Source: an uncultured Rhodopila sp. (GTDB lineage: Bacteria; Pseudomonadota; Alphaproteobacteria; Acetobacterales; Acetobacteraceae). Taken from it: 37,016 bases of DNA. Positions 17,372 to 26,036 of this stretch are shown here, piece after piece. The notes beneath the pieces were generated by a model, which made no database searches, was not told the origin of the DNA, and saw nothing but the letters and a program-made list of their open reading frames with translations. Numbering within the stretch: the first letter of the stretch is position 1; every line of letters starts with the position of its first letter. A program made the position numbers and the translations under genes. Where the stretch lies: positions 1 through 37,016 of the forward strand of contig CAIZFE010000110.1 of NCBI GenBank assembly GCA_903932145.1, read 5' to 3'.

Positions 17372-17667
17372 GATCAACCAGCGTTCACATTCATCGTTTC
17401 CCCGTCATGGCCGCGACAACCCCACGGCTGTCTGGCACGCTCTTTGATCATGTTTCTGTATCGGATCGTCTCATATCAGGAGCCCTTGCCCTGGCGCTGG
17501 TCGAACCCATTTCGGCGGCGTGCGAAGCTCGCCGAAGGCCCGCGGATGCATAAGATGCTCCTGACCAGTCGGGCGAACATCAACGATAGCTGTCTGCGTT
17601 TGCTGTGCCAGACTGCTGGATCATGACCGCCGGCCGGCGTGCGACCCGGGATGCCTGCGAAAAAACG
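17372..17667. other. Gene-poor spacer between PhyH gene and indolepyruvate oxidoreductase
   Basis: The two neighbours converge here. No recognisable gene, RNA or terminator was found. A 60-codon open frame from 17444 contains a basic patch but matches nothing I know and lacks a ribosome site. CGTCATGGCC at 17403 recalls the first bases of the palindromic repeat element but has no partner arm. Confidence 0.4.
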
Positions 17668-20600
17668 TTACTCCGCTGCCACCGCCACCCTCAACGGCCG
17701 TGCGAATTGCTCCAGCAACTCCGTCCGCCGGATGGCCGCCTTTTCGCGGTTCGTGTCCTTCACCGGCCCAAAGCCGCGGATCTGGTCAGGTAGTTCCGCC
17801 AGCGCCACCGCCGTGTCCAGATTATCGCGAGTCAGCGAGGCCAACAGCATGCGCACATCTCCAACATACTGGTCGATCAGCGCCCTCTCCTGCCGCCGCT
17901 CCGCCTGATATCCGAACAGGTCAAACACCGTCCCGCGGATCGCTTTGCCCAGCCGCAGCACGCGGAACAGCGGCAATGCCACCGACCCGGGGATCGCGAT
18001 CTTGCGGCGCCGGCCGGTGGCTTTGTCGATGCCGGTGATCAGCGGCGGCGACATGTGAAAGGCCGGCTTTTCTCCATACGTCGCGCTGGCATGCAACCGA
18101 GCGACCTCGTATTCATCTTTGTAGGCCATGACGCGATACAGGTTCTCGGCAACCGCGCGGGACAACCGTCCCGAGGCACCGGCAACCGCGGTTTCACCCG
18201 CGACCACATCCCGCACCAAGGCGCGATAGCGATCCGCGTAGGACGGCGACTGATACGCCGTCAAAGCCTCGGCGCGATGCGCGATCAGGGTATCCAGATC
18301 GGCGGGAGGGCCGTCGATCACGCCCTGTAATATCTGCTTCATCAGCCCCGGTTGGTCGGCCAAAATCCGCCCCCACAGGAAGGCACGCTTGTTCAGCTTC
18401 ACCGCCGCGCCGTTCAGTTCGATGGCGCGCAGGATCGCCGCCTCACCGACCGGCACCAGCGCGCGTTGCCACGCCATCCCGAGCAACATCGTGTTCATTG
18501 CCTGGGCGTTGCCGAACAACCGCTCCGCCAGTTGCACCCCGTGCAGCCAGACGGACCGGGCGCCGTCGGTGACTTTCTCGATCGTGCGCCGGTGTAGCAT
18601 GGCGTCGATCGACAGCGCCGCGTTGCGCTTGAAGTCAGCCGTCGCGGCGAGGTCCAGATTGCCGATCACCGCCGCCGTCCTTGCATTCCGCTCCAACACC
18701 CCCGCCTGACATCCAACCGCGAGGTCCGCCGCGACCATCAGATCGGCGGTACCGAGCGGGATGCGCACGACGTCCAGCGCCGATTCTTCCAGGGCGATTT
18801 GCACATGCGCGACCACCGCGCCGTTCTTCTGCGCCAGTCCGGTGAAATCCAGCGTCTTGACCGCACGCCCTTCCAGATGCGCCGCCATCGCCAGAATCGC
18901 GCCGGACGTGACAATCCCGCCGCCGCCGATTCCGGCGAACAACCCGCGCCAGACCGTCGGCACCGGCACCACGGGTAACGGCAGCGAGGCCGCCAATTCG
19001 CCTTCCCGAACCTGCCACTGCGAATCCGCGCTCGGCGCCGCCGGAGGTCCCGCCTGCGTCACGAAGCTCGGGCAGAACCCCTTAAGGCAGGACAGATCGA
19101 CGTTGCAGCTTGTCGGGTTGATCCGCCGTTTGCGGCCGAGTTCGGTCTCCACCGGCTCAATCGCGATACACGCGGATTGAACCGAACAGTCGCCGCAGTT
19201 TTCGCAGACGGATTCGTTGATGACGACATGGCGCGCCGGCTGAACCATCGAGCCCCGCTTGCGGCGGCGGCGCTTTTCGGTCGCACAGACCTGATCGTAG
19301 ATCAGCACGGACGGGCCTTCGAAATCGCGCAACGATTTCTGCACCGCGTCCAGTTCTTCCCGGGTATGTCGGGTCACACCGGGCGGCAGCGCCGACGCCG
19401 GCGGCAGTCGGTCCTCTTCGTCGGCCACCACGGCGATGCGCCTGACGCCCTCAGCCGCGAGTTGCGCCGCGATCATCGGGACGGTTGGCTGGCCCTCGGT
19501 CGGCTGACCGCCGGTCATCGCGACCGCGTCGTTAAACAGCAGCTTGTAGGTAATGCGGGTCTTGGCCGCGACCGCCTGACGGATCGCCAGGCTGCCGGAG
19601 TGCTGGTAAGTGCCGTCGCCGAGATTGGCGAACATGTGCTTGACGTCGGTGAAGCTGGACAGACCGACGAAGGGGGCGCCCTCACCGCCCATGTGGGTGA
19701 ACGTGCGCGTGTGCGGGCCGTCATCCATCGCCATGAAGTGGCAGCCGATGCCGGCGCTGGCAAAACTGCCGTCGGGCAGTTTGGTCGATGTCGCATGCGG
19801 GCAGCCGGCACAGAACGCGGGCGCGCGGCGCAGCAACCCGTCCGGGCGATTAACCGCGATGGGCGCGGGCGGCGCCGGCAGGTTCAAACCCGCCTGACCC
19901 AGGAACGTCGCCAAACCGGCGGCCACGCTTTCGGGCGACAGCTCCATCAGCGGCGACAGCAACGCCTGCCCGTTCGGCATCGTCTTGCCGCTGATGTCGG
20001 GGCGTTCATCGGCCGGCAGATGATACAGCGCGTCGCGGATCTGGCTTTCCACGAAGCTGCGCTTTTCCTCGATCACCAGGATCGAGCGCTTGCCGTGCGC
20101 GAATTCGCGCAGACCCTCAGCCTCCAGCGGCCAGGTCATGCCGATCTTGTAAATCGCGATCTGCGGATGCTGATCCAGGCCGAGGCGCCGCAGCGCATGC
20201 AGAGCGTCCTCGTGCGCCTTACCGACGGTGACCAGCCCGATGCTGGCGTCCGCCGACCCGCTGACCAGCCGGTCGATCCGGTTGGCGCGCGCCCAGGCCA
20301 GCACGGCGGGCATCCGCTCGTCCAACATACGGCGTTCGAGTTCGGCGCGATCGGCCGGGAAATGCAGGGTGTGATCGAAGTTCAGCCCGTGCGGCGGCAG
20401 AGCGATATCCGGCGTGATAAACGTACGGTCCGACGGCACGATGGCGGTGGAGGCCTGCTCCATCGTTTCGGCCGTGGTCTTCATGGCAACCCAGACGCCG
20501 GTGAACCGCGACATGGCCCAACCGGCCAGGCCCAGGTCGATAACATCCTGGACAGAAGCCGGGTTCAGGACCGGCATAAAGCAATTCTGAAAGACATATT

Positions 20601-21090
20601 CGGTTTGATGTGGATAGGTTGACGAGTGCGCGCCGTGATCATCCCCTGACACCGCAAGGACACCGCCGTGCTTATGCGTCCCGCCCATATTCGCGCAATG
20701 AAACGCATCGCCCGCTCGGTCCACGCCGGGCCCCTTGCCGTACCACATGCCGTACACGCCATCGACGCGTTTGCCGGGGAACGCATCGATTTCCTGCGTG
20801 CCGTACAGCATCGTGGCGGCAAGATCTTCGTTCACACCCGGTTCGAATCGGATGTCGTGCGCCGCCATCAGTTTTTTCTGGACCCACAGCTCCCGGTCCA
20901 GGCCGCCAAGCGGGGACCCGCGGTAGCCGGAGACCAGCGCTGCGGTCTTGAGACCGGCGATCTGGTCGAGTCGGCGTTGCTCCAGCAGCAGGCGCAGCAG
21001 GGCCTGGATTCCGGTCAGCAAGACCGGCCGGTCAAGCTCCGAAAAGCGCGATTCCAGGGTCGTGCCGGAGGGGGCGATACCGATATCCAT
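17668..21090 (-). CDS. Indolepyruvate:ferredoxin oxidoreductase, fused alpha-beta type
   Basis: The 1140-residue fused enzyme oxidatively decarboxylates aryl (or branched) 2-oxoacids to acyl-CoA, passing electrons to ferredoxin. The N-terminal pyrimidine-binding part has VSGYRGSPLGGLDRELW. The middle TPP domain has FCAGCPHATSTK, GIGCHFMAMD, MGGEGAPFVG and NDAVAMTGGQPTEGQ. An Fe-S segment follows: CENCGDCSVQSACIAIEP, then CNVDLSCLKGFCPSF. Next is the gamma/KorC-like domain (FAGIGGGGIVTSGAILAMAA) and a long C-terminal region typical of proteobacterial fusions. AAGGGA lies about ten bases before the ATG. A divergent Lrp/AsnC regulator points to amino-acid-responsive control and a role in aromatic amino acid breakdown. 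Confidence 0.93.
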   Translation of the reverse strand: MDIGIAPSGTTLESRFSELDRPVLLTGIQALLRLLLEQRRLDQIAGLKTAALVSGYRGSPLGGLDRELWVQKKLMAAHDIRFEPGVNEDLAATMLYGTQEIDAFPGKRVDGVYGMWYGKGPGVDRAGDAFHCANMGGTHKHGGVLAVSGDDHGAHSSTYPHQTEYVFQNCFMPVLNPASVQDVIDLGLAGWAMSRFTGVWVAMKTTAETMEQASTAIVPSDRTFITPDIALPPHGLNFDHTLHFPADRAELERRMLDERMPAVLAWARANRIDRLVSGSADASIGLVTVGKAHEDALHALRRLGLDQHPQIAIYKIGMTWPLEAEGLREFAHGKRSILVIEEKRSFVESQIRDALYHLPADERPDISGKTMPNGQALLSPLMELSPESVAAGLATFLGQAGLNLPAPPAPIAVNRPDGLLRRAPAFCAGCPHATSTKLPDGSFASAGIGCHFMAMDDGPHTRTFTHMGGEGAPFVGLSSFTDVKHMFANLGDGTYQHSGSLAIRQAVAAKTRITYKLLFNDAVAMTGGQPTEGQPTVPMIAAQLAAEGVRRIAVVADEEDRLPPASALPPGVTRHTREELDAVQKSLRDFEGPSVLIYDQVCATEKRRRRKRGSMVQPARHVVINESVCENCGDCSVQSACIAIEPVETELGRKRRINPTSCNVDLSCLKGFCPSFVTQAGPPAAPSADSQWQVREGELAASLPLPVVPVPTVWRGLFAGIGGGGIVTSGAILAMAAHLEGRAVKTLDFTGLAQKNGAVVAHVQIALEESALDVVRIPLGTADLMVAADLAVGCQAGVLERNARTAAVIGNLDLAATADFKRNAALSIDAMLHRRTIEKVTDGARSVWLHGVQLAERLFGNAQAMNTMLLGMAWQRALVPVGEAAILRAIELNGAAVKLNKRAFLWGRILADQPGLMKQILQGVIDGPPADLDTLIAHRAEALTAYQSPSYADRYRALVRDVVAGETAVAGASGRLSRAVAENLYRVMAYKDEYEVARLHASATYGEKPAFHMSPPLITGIDKATGRRRKIAIPGSVALPLFRVLRLGKAIRGTVFDLFGYQAERRQERALIDQYVGDVRMLLASLTRDNLDTAVALAELPDQIRGFGPVKDTNREKAAIRRTELLEQFARPLRVAVAAE

Positions 21091-21120
21091 GGGCGTTTGT
21101 CCCTTCAGGGGTTCTGCATA

Positions 21121-21203
21121 CTACATAGTAGATTTGGCGCCCCGGGAAAGCTTGTCATAGTGGGGGCCGGCCCGGGGTCATTTTAGCAGGATCTGCTAAA
21201 ATG
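21121..21203. promoter_or_regulatory. Divergent operator region, two palindromes
   Basis: Between the oxidoreductase gene and the Lrp gene lie a strong palindrome at 21179-21203 (CATTTTAGCAG-GAT-CTGCTAAAATG, 11-base perfect arms) and a small one at 21121-21131 (CTAC-ATA-GTAG). The stronger one is 25 bases upstream of the Lrp start. It is the natural candidate binding site for the regulator encoded beside it. Confidence 0.75.
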
Positions 21204-21228
21204 CCGCACCGCAACGAAGGATGCGTCA

Positions 21229-21702
21229 ATGGAGTTGGATCGGCTGGACCTCGCGATCCTGGATCACCTGCAGGCCAATGGCCGGGCAACGGCTCAGGAA
21301 CTGGGGGACGCGGCGCATTTGTCGGCCTCACCCGCCAATCGGCGGCAGAAGCTGCTGGAGGAAGGCGGCGTCATCAAGCGCTACGTGGCGCTGCTGGACC
21401 AGGACAAGGTCGGGCTGGCGGTGAACGTGTTCGTCACGGTGAAACTGGCGAACCACAAGGACGAAACGCTGCGCGGGTTTGAGCGCGCGATCGAGGCGTG
21501 TCCGGAGGTGATGGAGATGTACGAGATGACCGGCGCGACCGATTTTTTGCTGAGAGTCGTGGCGTCGGATGTCGCGGCGTATGAGGCGTTCCTGCGGGGG
21601 CGGCTGACGCATATCGCCGGCGTGCAGTCGTTCGAGTCGGCGCTGGCGTTGAAGCGGGTGGTGTACCGGACGAATTTGCCGCTGCGGCAGGGCGGGCGGT
21701 GA
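21229..21702 (+). CDS. Lrp/AsnC family transcriptional regulator
   Basis: The 157-residue protein has an N-terminal helix-turn-helix (LDRLDLAILDHLQANGRATA, then LSASPANRRQKLLEEGGVIKRYVALLD) and a C-terminal RAM/ACT-like ligand domain (VNVFVTVKLANHK, ACPEVMEMYEMTGATDFLLRVVASD). These regulators oligomerise and sense amino acids. Because it is divergent from the indolepyruvate oxidoreductase gene and a palindrome lies between them, it probably controls that gene and itself. Confidence 0.93.
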   Translation: MELDRLDLAILDHLQANGRATAQELGDAAHLSASPANRRQKLLEEGGVIKRYVALLDQDKVGLAVNVFVTVKLANHKDETLRGFERAIEACPEVMEMYEMTGATDFLLRVVASDVAAYEAFLRGRLTHIAGVQSFESALALKRVVYRTNLPLRQGGR

Positions 21703-21747
21703 ACGTTCGGACAGCGGTCCTGACGGGACGAATCACATCGCATTTCC

Positions 21748-21776
21748 TTGACGTGACACCTTGGTGGTGTCAAAAT
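21748..21776 (+). promoter_or_regulatory. mqsRA promoter with embedded operator palindrome
   Basis: TTGACG (21748-21753) and CAAAAT (21771-21776) are spaced by 17 bases, a plausible sigma70 pair. The spacer region is a palindrome, TGACACC-TTGGT-GGTGTCA (21754-21772). A start of transcription about seven bases after the -10 would fall on the ATG at 21783, implying a leaderless message; no ribosome site precedes that ATG. Confidence 0.65.
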
Positions 21777-21782
21777 CAATCG

Positions 21783-22088
21783 ATGGAGAAACGGCGGCCG
21801 ACCTAGGATTTGGACGCCATTAAGGCGGCGATTGGCTCTCCAGAAACATTAACGATCACGCGATCCGCCTTCTCTGACGCCTTGTCGCTTGGTTTCAGCA
21901 GGTCCGGGATCGCATCCGTCATTCAGGGAATCCGCCGGCCGATGTTCTTCAAGTCGATGACGACGCTGACAGATCATCGCACATGGCAGGATGTTTACCA
22001 TGTGCCGGTGGACGGGCTGATCCTGTACGTGAAGTTCCAGGCCGACGTTGTGACGGAGTTCCGTGTGATGTCGTTCAAGGAGAAATAG
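21783..22088 (+). pseudogene. mqsR: MqsR ribonuclease toxin with premature amber codon
   Basis: MqsR is an mRNA interferase that cuts at GCU sites. The expected start at 21783 reads MEKRRPT, closely matching the MEKR start of E. coli MqsR, but codon 8 is TAG (21804-21806), where relatives I recall have Tyr. The same frame then continues through DLDAIKAAIGSPETLTITRSA, MFFKSMTTLTDHRTWQDVYH and ADVVTEFRVMSFKEK to a stop at 22088. Everything after codon 8 is intact. A TTG at 21810 could restart translation with loss of nine residues but has no usable ribosome site. It is either silenced by a point mutation, read through, or restarted. The antitoxin gene follows two bases downstream. Confidence 0.85.
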
Positions 22089-22090
22089 CG

Positions 22091-22519
22091 ATGGCGGCCG
22101 ACTTGGAACCCTTACCGCCGACGATGCCCTGCCCGCTGACCGGACACACGCTTCACCGGGACACACGCCCCTTCACCGTGCGCTACAAGGGGCTTGAGGC
22201 CATTGTTGATTTGGCGGGTTATTATCCCGACGGGGATGGCGAGTCTGTCCACGTTGGCGACGATATGACGGCCGCCGACGACGCCCTGCGTGTGCTGAAG
22301 GAGCAGGCCGATGGGTTGCCCTCACCGGCGACCATCCGGCGCATTCGTCACAAGCTTCACCTCAGTCAGCGGGCAGCCGGTGCCGTATTCGGTGTCGGCG
22401 CCCGGGCGTTCGACAAGTACGAGCGAAGCCTGGTGGAGCCAAGCGGTCCGACAGTGCAGTTGCTGCGGCTGCTGGATAAGCATCCTGAATTGGTTGCCGA
22501 ACTCAGGACCGGCGAGTAG
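22091..22519 (+). CDS. mqsA: MqsA-type antitoxin
   Basis: This 142-residue protein is the partner of MqsR and a DNA-binding autorepressor. The C-terminal XRE-like helix-turn-helix is well kept: SPATIRRIRHKLHLSQRAAG, then FGVGARAFDKYERSLVEPSG and TVQLLRLLDKHPELV. The N-terminal domain keeps one cysteine (C14 in CPLTG), but the second Cys of that pair and the later CxxC (region YYPDGDGES) are missing, so the zinc site of the E. coli protein cannot form. Zinc-less variants may be normal for this branch. The gene begins two bases after mqsR stops. Confidence 0.9.
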   Translation: MAADLEPLPPTMPCPLTGHTLHRDTRPFTVRYKGLEAIVDLAGYYPDGDGESVHVGDDMTAADDALRVLKEQADGLPSPATIRRIRHKLHLSQRAAGAVFGVGARAFDKYERSLVEPSGPTVQLLRLLDKHPELVAELRTGE

Positions 22520-22796
22520 CGCTCTACGCAGGACGCCGTTTCATCCATGCCCAACAGCCCGCGGAATGATACCTCGCCTTCGCCCGAGCTTGTGCCTTGC
22601 CACGAGCTTTGGCGGAGCCTGGACGCCTGGATGCGGAAGTGGACACATGTCCTCGAGGAAGGGAAGATTGGGTATCCCAACCTGCCAGATTCTTCTCCAA
22701 CACAGCCCATAACGGCGCAATACGCGATGACGAGTTGACCATGCCAATCTCGATTGCCCTCAGTCGCGCAGATCGTCCTGCTTGTCCGTAACCCAC

Positions 22797-23256
22797 ATGA
22801 CGTACCGGCGGACGCCCCCCCAAGCAGCGCATCGATATCGAATTCGCATTCCAATGTGATTTCTGGCTTTACTGCGTTACCAATGCCGTCTCGCCAAGGC
22901 ACTTTGTCGACTTCGATGCCGAGCCATGCGTCATCATCAGGGACCGAACCGCATTCAAGTCGAGACTGGTGGATGCCTTAAGTTCCGTGCTTCCTGGTGC
23001 AACGATGCATGAAGGGGACGCCGTATATATTGACCCCCGTTCGCGTCGGCGTCGGAAGCGAGGCTTGCGGATCATGGTCGGTGGCGTCATCCGCACGTCG
23101 CTTGGGGTCGCGCCGGCGCTGCTCCTCGCACAGCAGGCCGATTTCGTTGATCTTGACGGACCATCGCGGCTGGCGATCGATCGCGGGGCGGGGCTGCGAT
23201 ACGATGGCGGCACGATCCGTCCGCCCGATCCGAAGCTCTGGGGTGGGCCGGATTGA
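22797..23256 (+). pseudogene. Unknown small protein, frameshifted at a C7 tract
   Basis: ATG 22797 reads MTYRRTPP and then meets seven consecutive C residues (22815-22821). One base fewer would join it to KQRIDIEFAFQCDFWLYC, VSPRHFVDFDAEPCVIIRD, FKSRLVDALSSVLPGATMHE, then RRRRKRGLRIMVGGVIRTSL, LLLAQQADFVDLDGPSRL and the stop at 23256, about 152 residues. In the present frame it ends after 20 codons. I do not recognise the family. The 277 bases before it, after mqsA, hold only short open frames without recognisable content. An alternative is that a shorter product starts at the GTG at 22969. Confidence 0.45.
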
Positions 23257-23291
23257 TGGCGAAGCATACCAGCCTGAATTGAGCACCAGGC

Positions 23292-23876
23292 TCAATCGAA
23301 CCCGACCCCGGAATAGACCTCGTCGAGTGACAGGTCGATGCCAAATTCCGGCAGGCGAATGGGTCCGGCCGTGTCGGGCGATTCCCGATGCCACGCCTGC
23401 TCACCCGGTTCACGCCAGAACGCGCGGAATGATCTCCTCTCCGATTCAACGACAACGTAGCGGAGTATCGAGGGGACCGATTCATACTCGTCAACCTTCT
23501 CCTCGTCCCGTTGCCGGTTACCCCGCCCGGGCGAGACGACTTCAAATACGATGATCGGCGCCGGGACGGCGATCGCCGTCCGGTGCGGCCGGGAGCACGC
23601 GATGAACGCGTCCGGCTCTCGCAGGGCTCCCCCGACTGTTTCGATTGCGTCCTGAGGTCCGTAGGTCTCGCACGGCGCCCCCACCGGCAACCGGGGGCGG
23701 ATAGTCTCGCGGATGTTGCGACCAATCCGGTTGTGGCCGACGGTGGTTGGGGCCATCGCAACGGGCCGGCAACCGTCGAACTCGTATCGGCAGCCTTCCG
23801 GCTGGGTCTCAGCCCAGGCGAGGAACCGGCTCTGGCTCCATACCTCCCAATCAATCTGTCGAGCCGCGACCGTCAT
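23292..23876 (-). CDS. Uma2 family (DUF820) putative endonuclease
   Basis: The 194-residue protein fits the Uma2 family, which has a PD-(D/E)XK nuclease-like fold. RFLAWAETQPEGCRYEFDG is the family opening. Core segments are VGHNRIGRNI, LREPDAFIAC (Asp), PIIVFEVVSPG (Glu in the E-V-x-SP motif), RDEEKVDEYESVPSI and RYVVVESER. Uma2 genes are abundant in cyanobacteria and some alphaproteobacteria, and their function remains unproven. ATG 23876 is chosen because the frame upstream has no similarity. It stands alone between the accessory patch and isocitrate lyase. Confidence 0.85.
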   Translation of the reverse strand: MTVAARQIDWEVWSQSRFLAWAETQPEGCRYEFDGCRPVAMAPTTVGHNRIGRNIRETIRPRLPVGAPCETYGPQDAIETVGGALREPDAFIACSRPHRTAIAVPAPIIVFEVVSPGRGNRQRDEEKVDEYESVPSILRYVVVESERRSFRAFWREPGEQAWHRESPDTAGPIRLPEFGIDLSLDEVYSGVGFD

Positions 23877-24137
23877 GATTTTACGACCCCATATGGCGGC
23901 AAGCCCCTGGTAGAGGCAGCGGCATTCAATGCATCCGTGGTCAGTGTCGCCGCCGGCCGATAGCGTAATGCGTCGCGGGTGAGCGGGCAATCCGCTGCTC
24001 TGCCACCACACCGGGTGGCAAGTCGGATCCATCCGGCGGGCACCGCCCGGGTGGTTCGGCCTCTGCGTCTGTGCTTAACAGGCAGCGAAAAAATCCGAAA
24101 ACTCCGCCACTTTTCGGGGGGAGGGCGTGCGCGCCTC

Positions 24138-24213
24138 TTTACACACTTTACAATTTGTAAAACCTCACCGCAAACCATTTTACAACTTTTCGACGTTTGT
24201 GTGGTTTTTTACA
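24138..24213 (+). promoter_or_regulatory. TTTACA-rich upstream region of isocitrate lyase
   Basis: Four same-strand TTTACA motifs start at 24138, 24147, 24179 and 24208. The second belongs to a perfect palindrome, TTTACAA-T-TTGTAAA (24147-24161). The block is AT-rich and lies 75-150 bases before the aceA start, within a 410-base gap otherwise without genes. It resembles an operator cluster for an acetate/fatty-acid regulator; the regulator is not identified here. Confidence 0.6.
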
Positions 24214-24286
24214 GTGACTTCGCAGATGCAGCATCCTACATCCCGTCTGGCGCTCTTGCAGCGGTTCAATGCGAAGGACAGACACC

Positions 24287-25948
24287 ATGGAAAATCCGAA
24301 TTACGCCCCAGACGGCCTGGGTGGCGGTGGCTCCGAACCTTTCGGCCGTCGCTCGTCCTATGACGACCACACCGCCAGGATGGCGCAGCTCATTGAGAGC
24401 AAGGGCGGCACCTGGGACGGCATCAACCCCGAGTCCGTAGCCCGCATGCGCCTGCAGAATCGCTTCCAGACCGGCCTGGATATCGCCCGCTACACCGCCG
24501 CCATCATGCGCGCCGACATGGCCGCCTATGACGCCAACCCCGCCGACTACACCCAGTCGCTCGGCGCCTGGCACGGTTTCGTCGCGCAACAGCAGATCAT
24601 CGCGGTGAAGAAGCATTTCGGCACCACCAAGCGCCGCTACATCTACCTGTCCGGCTGGATGGTCGCCGCCCTGCGGTCTGAGTTCGGCCCGCTGCCCGAC
24701 CAGTCCATGCACGAGAAGACCACGGTTCCCGACCTGATCCGTGAGATCTACACGTTCCTGCGCCAGGCCGACTCCCGTGAACTCAGCAACATGTATCGCG
24801 AGATCGATGCGGCGCGTGCGGCCGGCGACAGCGCGAAAGAGACCGAGCTGCTGAACCGCGTGGAAAACTACGAAACCCACGTTGTGCCCATCATCGCCGA
24901 CATTGATGCCGGTTTTGGTAACGCCGAAGCCACCTACCTGCTCGCGAAGAAGATGATCGAGGCCGGCGCCTGCGCGCTGCAAATCGAGAACCAGGTGTCC
25001 GACGAAAAGCAGTGCGGCCATCAGGACGGCAAGGTCACCGTGCCGCATGAGGACTTCATCGCGAAGGTCCGCGCCGTGCGTTACGCGTTCCTGGAACTGG
25101 GCGTCGAAGACGGCGTCATCGTCACCCGCACCGACTCGCTGGGCGCTGGCCTGACCAAGCAGATCGCCGTCAGCCACACCCCGGGCGATCTGGGCGACCA
25201 GTACAACTCGTTCCTGGATTGTGAGGAAATCACCGCCGAGAACGCCCGCAACGGCGATGTGATCATCAACCGTGACGGCAAGCTGCTGCGTCCGAAGCGC
25301 CTGCCCAGCAACCTTTTCCAGTTCCGCGCCGGAACCGGCGCCGACCGTTGCGTGCTGGATGCGATCACCTCGCTGCAGAACGGTGCCGATCTGCTGTGGA
25401 TCGAAACCGAGAAGCCCAACGTCGCGCAGATCGCCAGCATGATGGACCGGGTTCGTGAAGTCATCCCGAACGCGAAGCTGGCCTATAACAACTCCCCGTC
25501 GTTCAACTGGACGCTGGCCTTCCGCCAGCAGGTGTTCGACACTTGGTCTGCCGAAGGGAAGAACTCGGTCGCCGAATACGACCGTGCGAAGCTGATGAGC
25601 GTGGATTACGACACCTCCGCCCTGGCGATCGAGGCCGATGAGCTGATCCGCACCTTCCAGGCGGAATCCGCGAAGCGCGCTGGCATCTTCCATCACCTGA
25701 TCACGCTGCCGACGTACCACACCGAAGCGCTGTCCGCGAACAACCTGTCGAAGGAATATTTCGGCAGCCAGGGCATGCTGGGCTACGTGCTGAACGTGCA
25801 GCGCCAGGAACTCCGCCTGGGTATCGCCTGCGTGCGCCACCAGAACATGGCTGGTTCAGACATCGGCGACGACCACAAGGAATACTTCGCTGGCGAAGCG
25901 GCGCTGAAGGCCGGCGGCCTCCACAACACGATGAACCAGTTCGCTTAA
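24287..25948 (+). CDS. aceA: Isocitrate lyase (long form)
   Basis: The 553-residue enzyme splits isocitrate to glyoxylate and succinate, the first step of the glyoxylate shunt. The signature KQCGHQDGKV (Cys243 and His245 catalytic) is a variant of KKCGH. The metal-binding PIIADIDAGFGN (D205, D207) and WIETEKPN and AYNNSPSFNW segments are present. It belongs to the long (about 530-570 residue) class found in pseudomonads and some alphaproteobacteria. ATG 24287 is preferred over an in-frame upstream start at 24269 because GAAGGA lies nine bases before it. No malate synthase gene is in the window. Strong, uniform codon choice suggests high expression. A terminator follows. Confidence 0.97.
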   Translation: MENPNYAPDGLGGGGSEPFGRRSSYDDHTARMAQLIESKGGTWDGINPESVARMRLQNRFQTGLDIARYTAAIMRADMAAYDANPADYTQSLGAWHGFVAQQQIIAVKKHFGTTKRRYIYLSGWMVAALRSEFGPLPDQSMHEKTTVPDLIREIYTFLRQADSRELSNMYREIDAARAAGDSAKETELLNRVENYETHVVPIIADIDAGFGNAEATYLLAKKMIEAGACALQIENQVSDEKQCGHQDGKVTVPHEDFIAKVRAVRYAFLELGVEDGVIVTRTDSLGAGLTKQIAVSHTPGDLGDQYNSFLDCEEITAENARNGDVIINRDGKLLRPKRLPSNLFQFRAGTGADRCVLDAITSLQNGADLLWIETEKPNVAQIASMMDRVREVIPNAKLAYNNSPSFNWTLAFRQQVFDTWSAEGKNSVAEYDRAKLMSVDYDTSALAIEADELIRTFQAESAKRAGIFHHLITLPTYHTEALSANNLSKEYFGSQGMLGYVLNVQRQELRLGIACVRHQNMAGSDIGDDHKEYFAGEAALKAGGLHNTMNQFA

Positions 25949-25973
25949 AGAACCGGTTTATCGAGAATAGCGG

Positions 25974-26004
25974 AACGGCCCGGAGCATTGCTCCGGGCCG
26001 TTTT
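25974..26004 (+). terminator. Rho-independent terminator after aceA
   Basis: AACGGCCCGGAG (25974-25985) pairs perfectly with CTCCGGGCCGTT (25991-26002) around a CATTG loop and runs into TTTTCGTTTT. It starts 26 bases after the aceA stop. Confidence 0.95.
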
Positions 26005-26036
26005 CGTTTTGACTGTTATTCCGAATCTCGCCTCCG

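Noticed and set aside
17444..17626. 60-codon open frame between the PhyH gene and the indolepyruvate oxidoreductase
   Set aside because: No ribosome site, no family resemblance, and typical length for chance in GC-rich DNA.
22366..22902. 178-codon minus-strand open frame across the mqsA end
   Set aside because: It overlaps mqsA antisense and has no coherent motif.
24266..25840. 524-codon open frame antisense to isocitrate lyase
   Set aside because: It is a shadow of strongly biased aceA codons with no recognisable motif.
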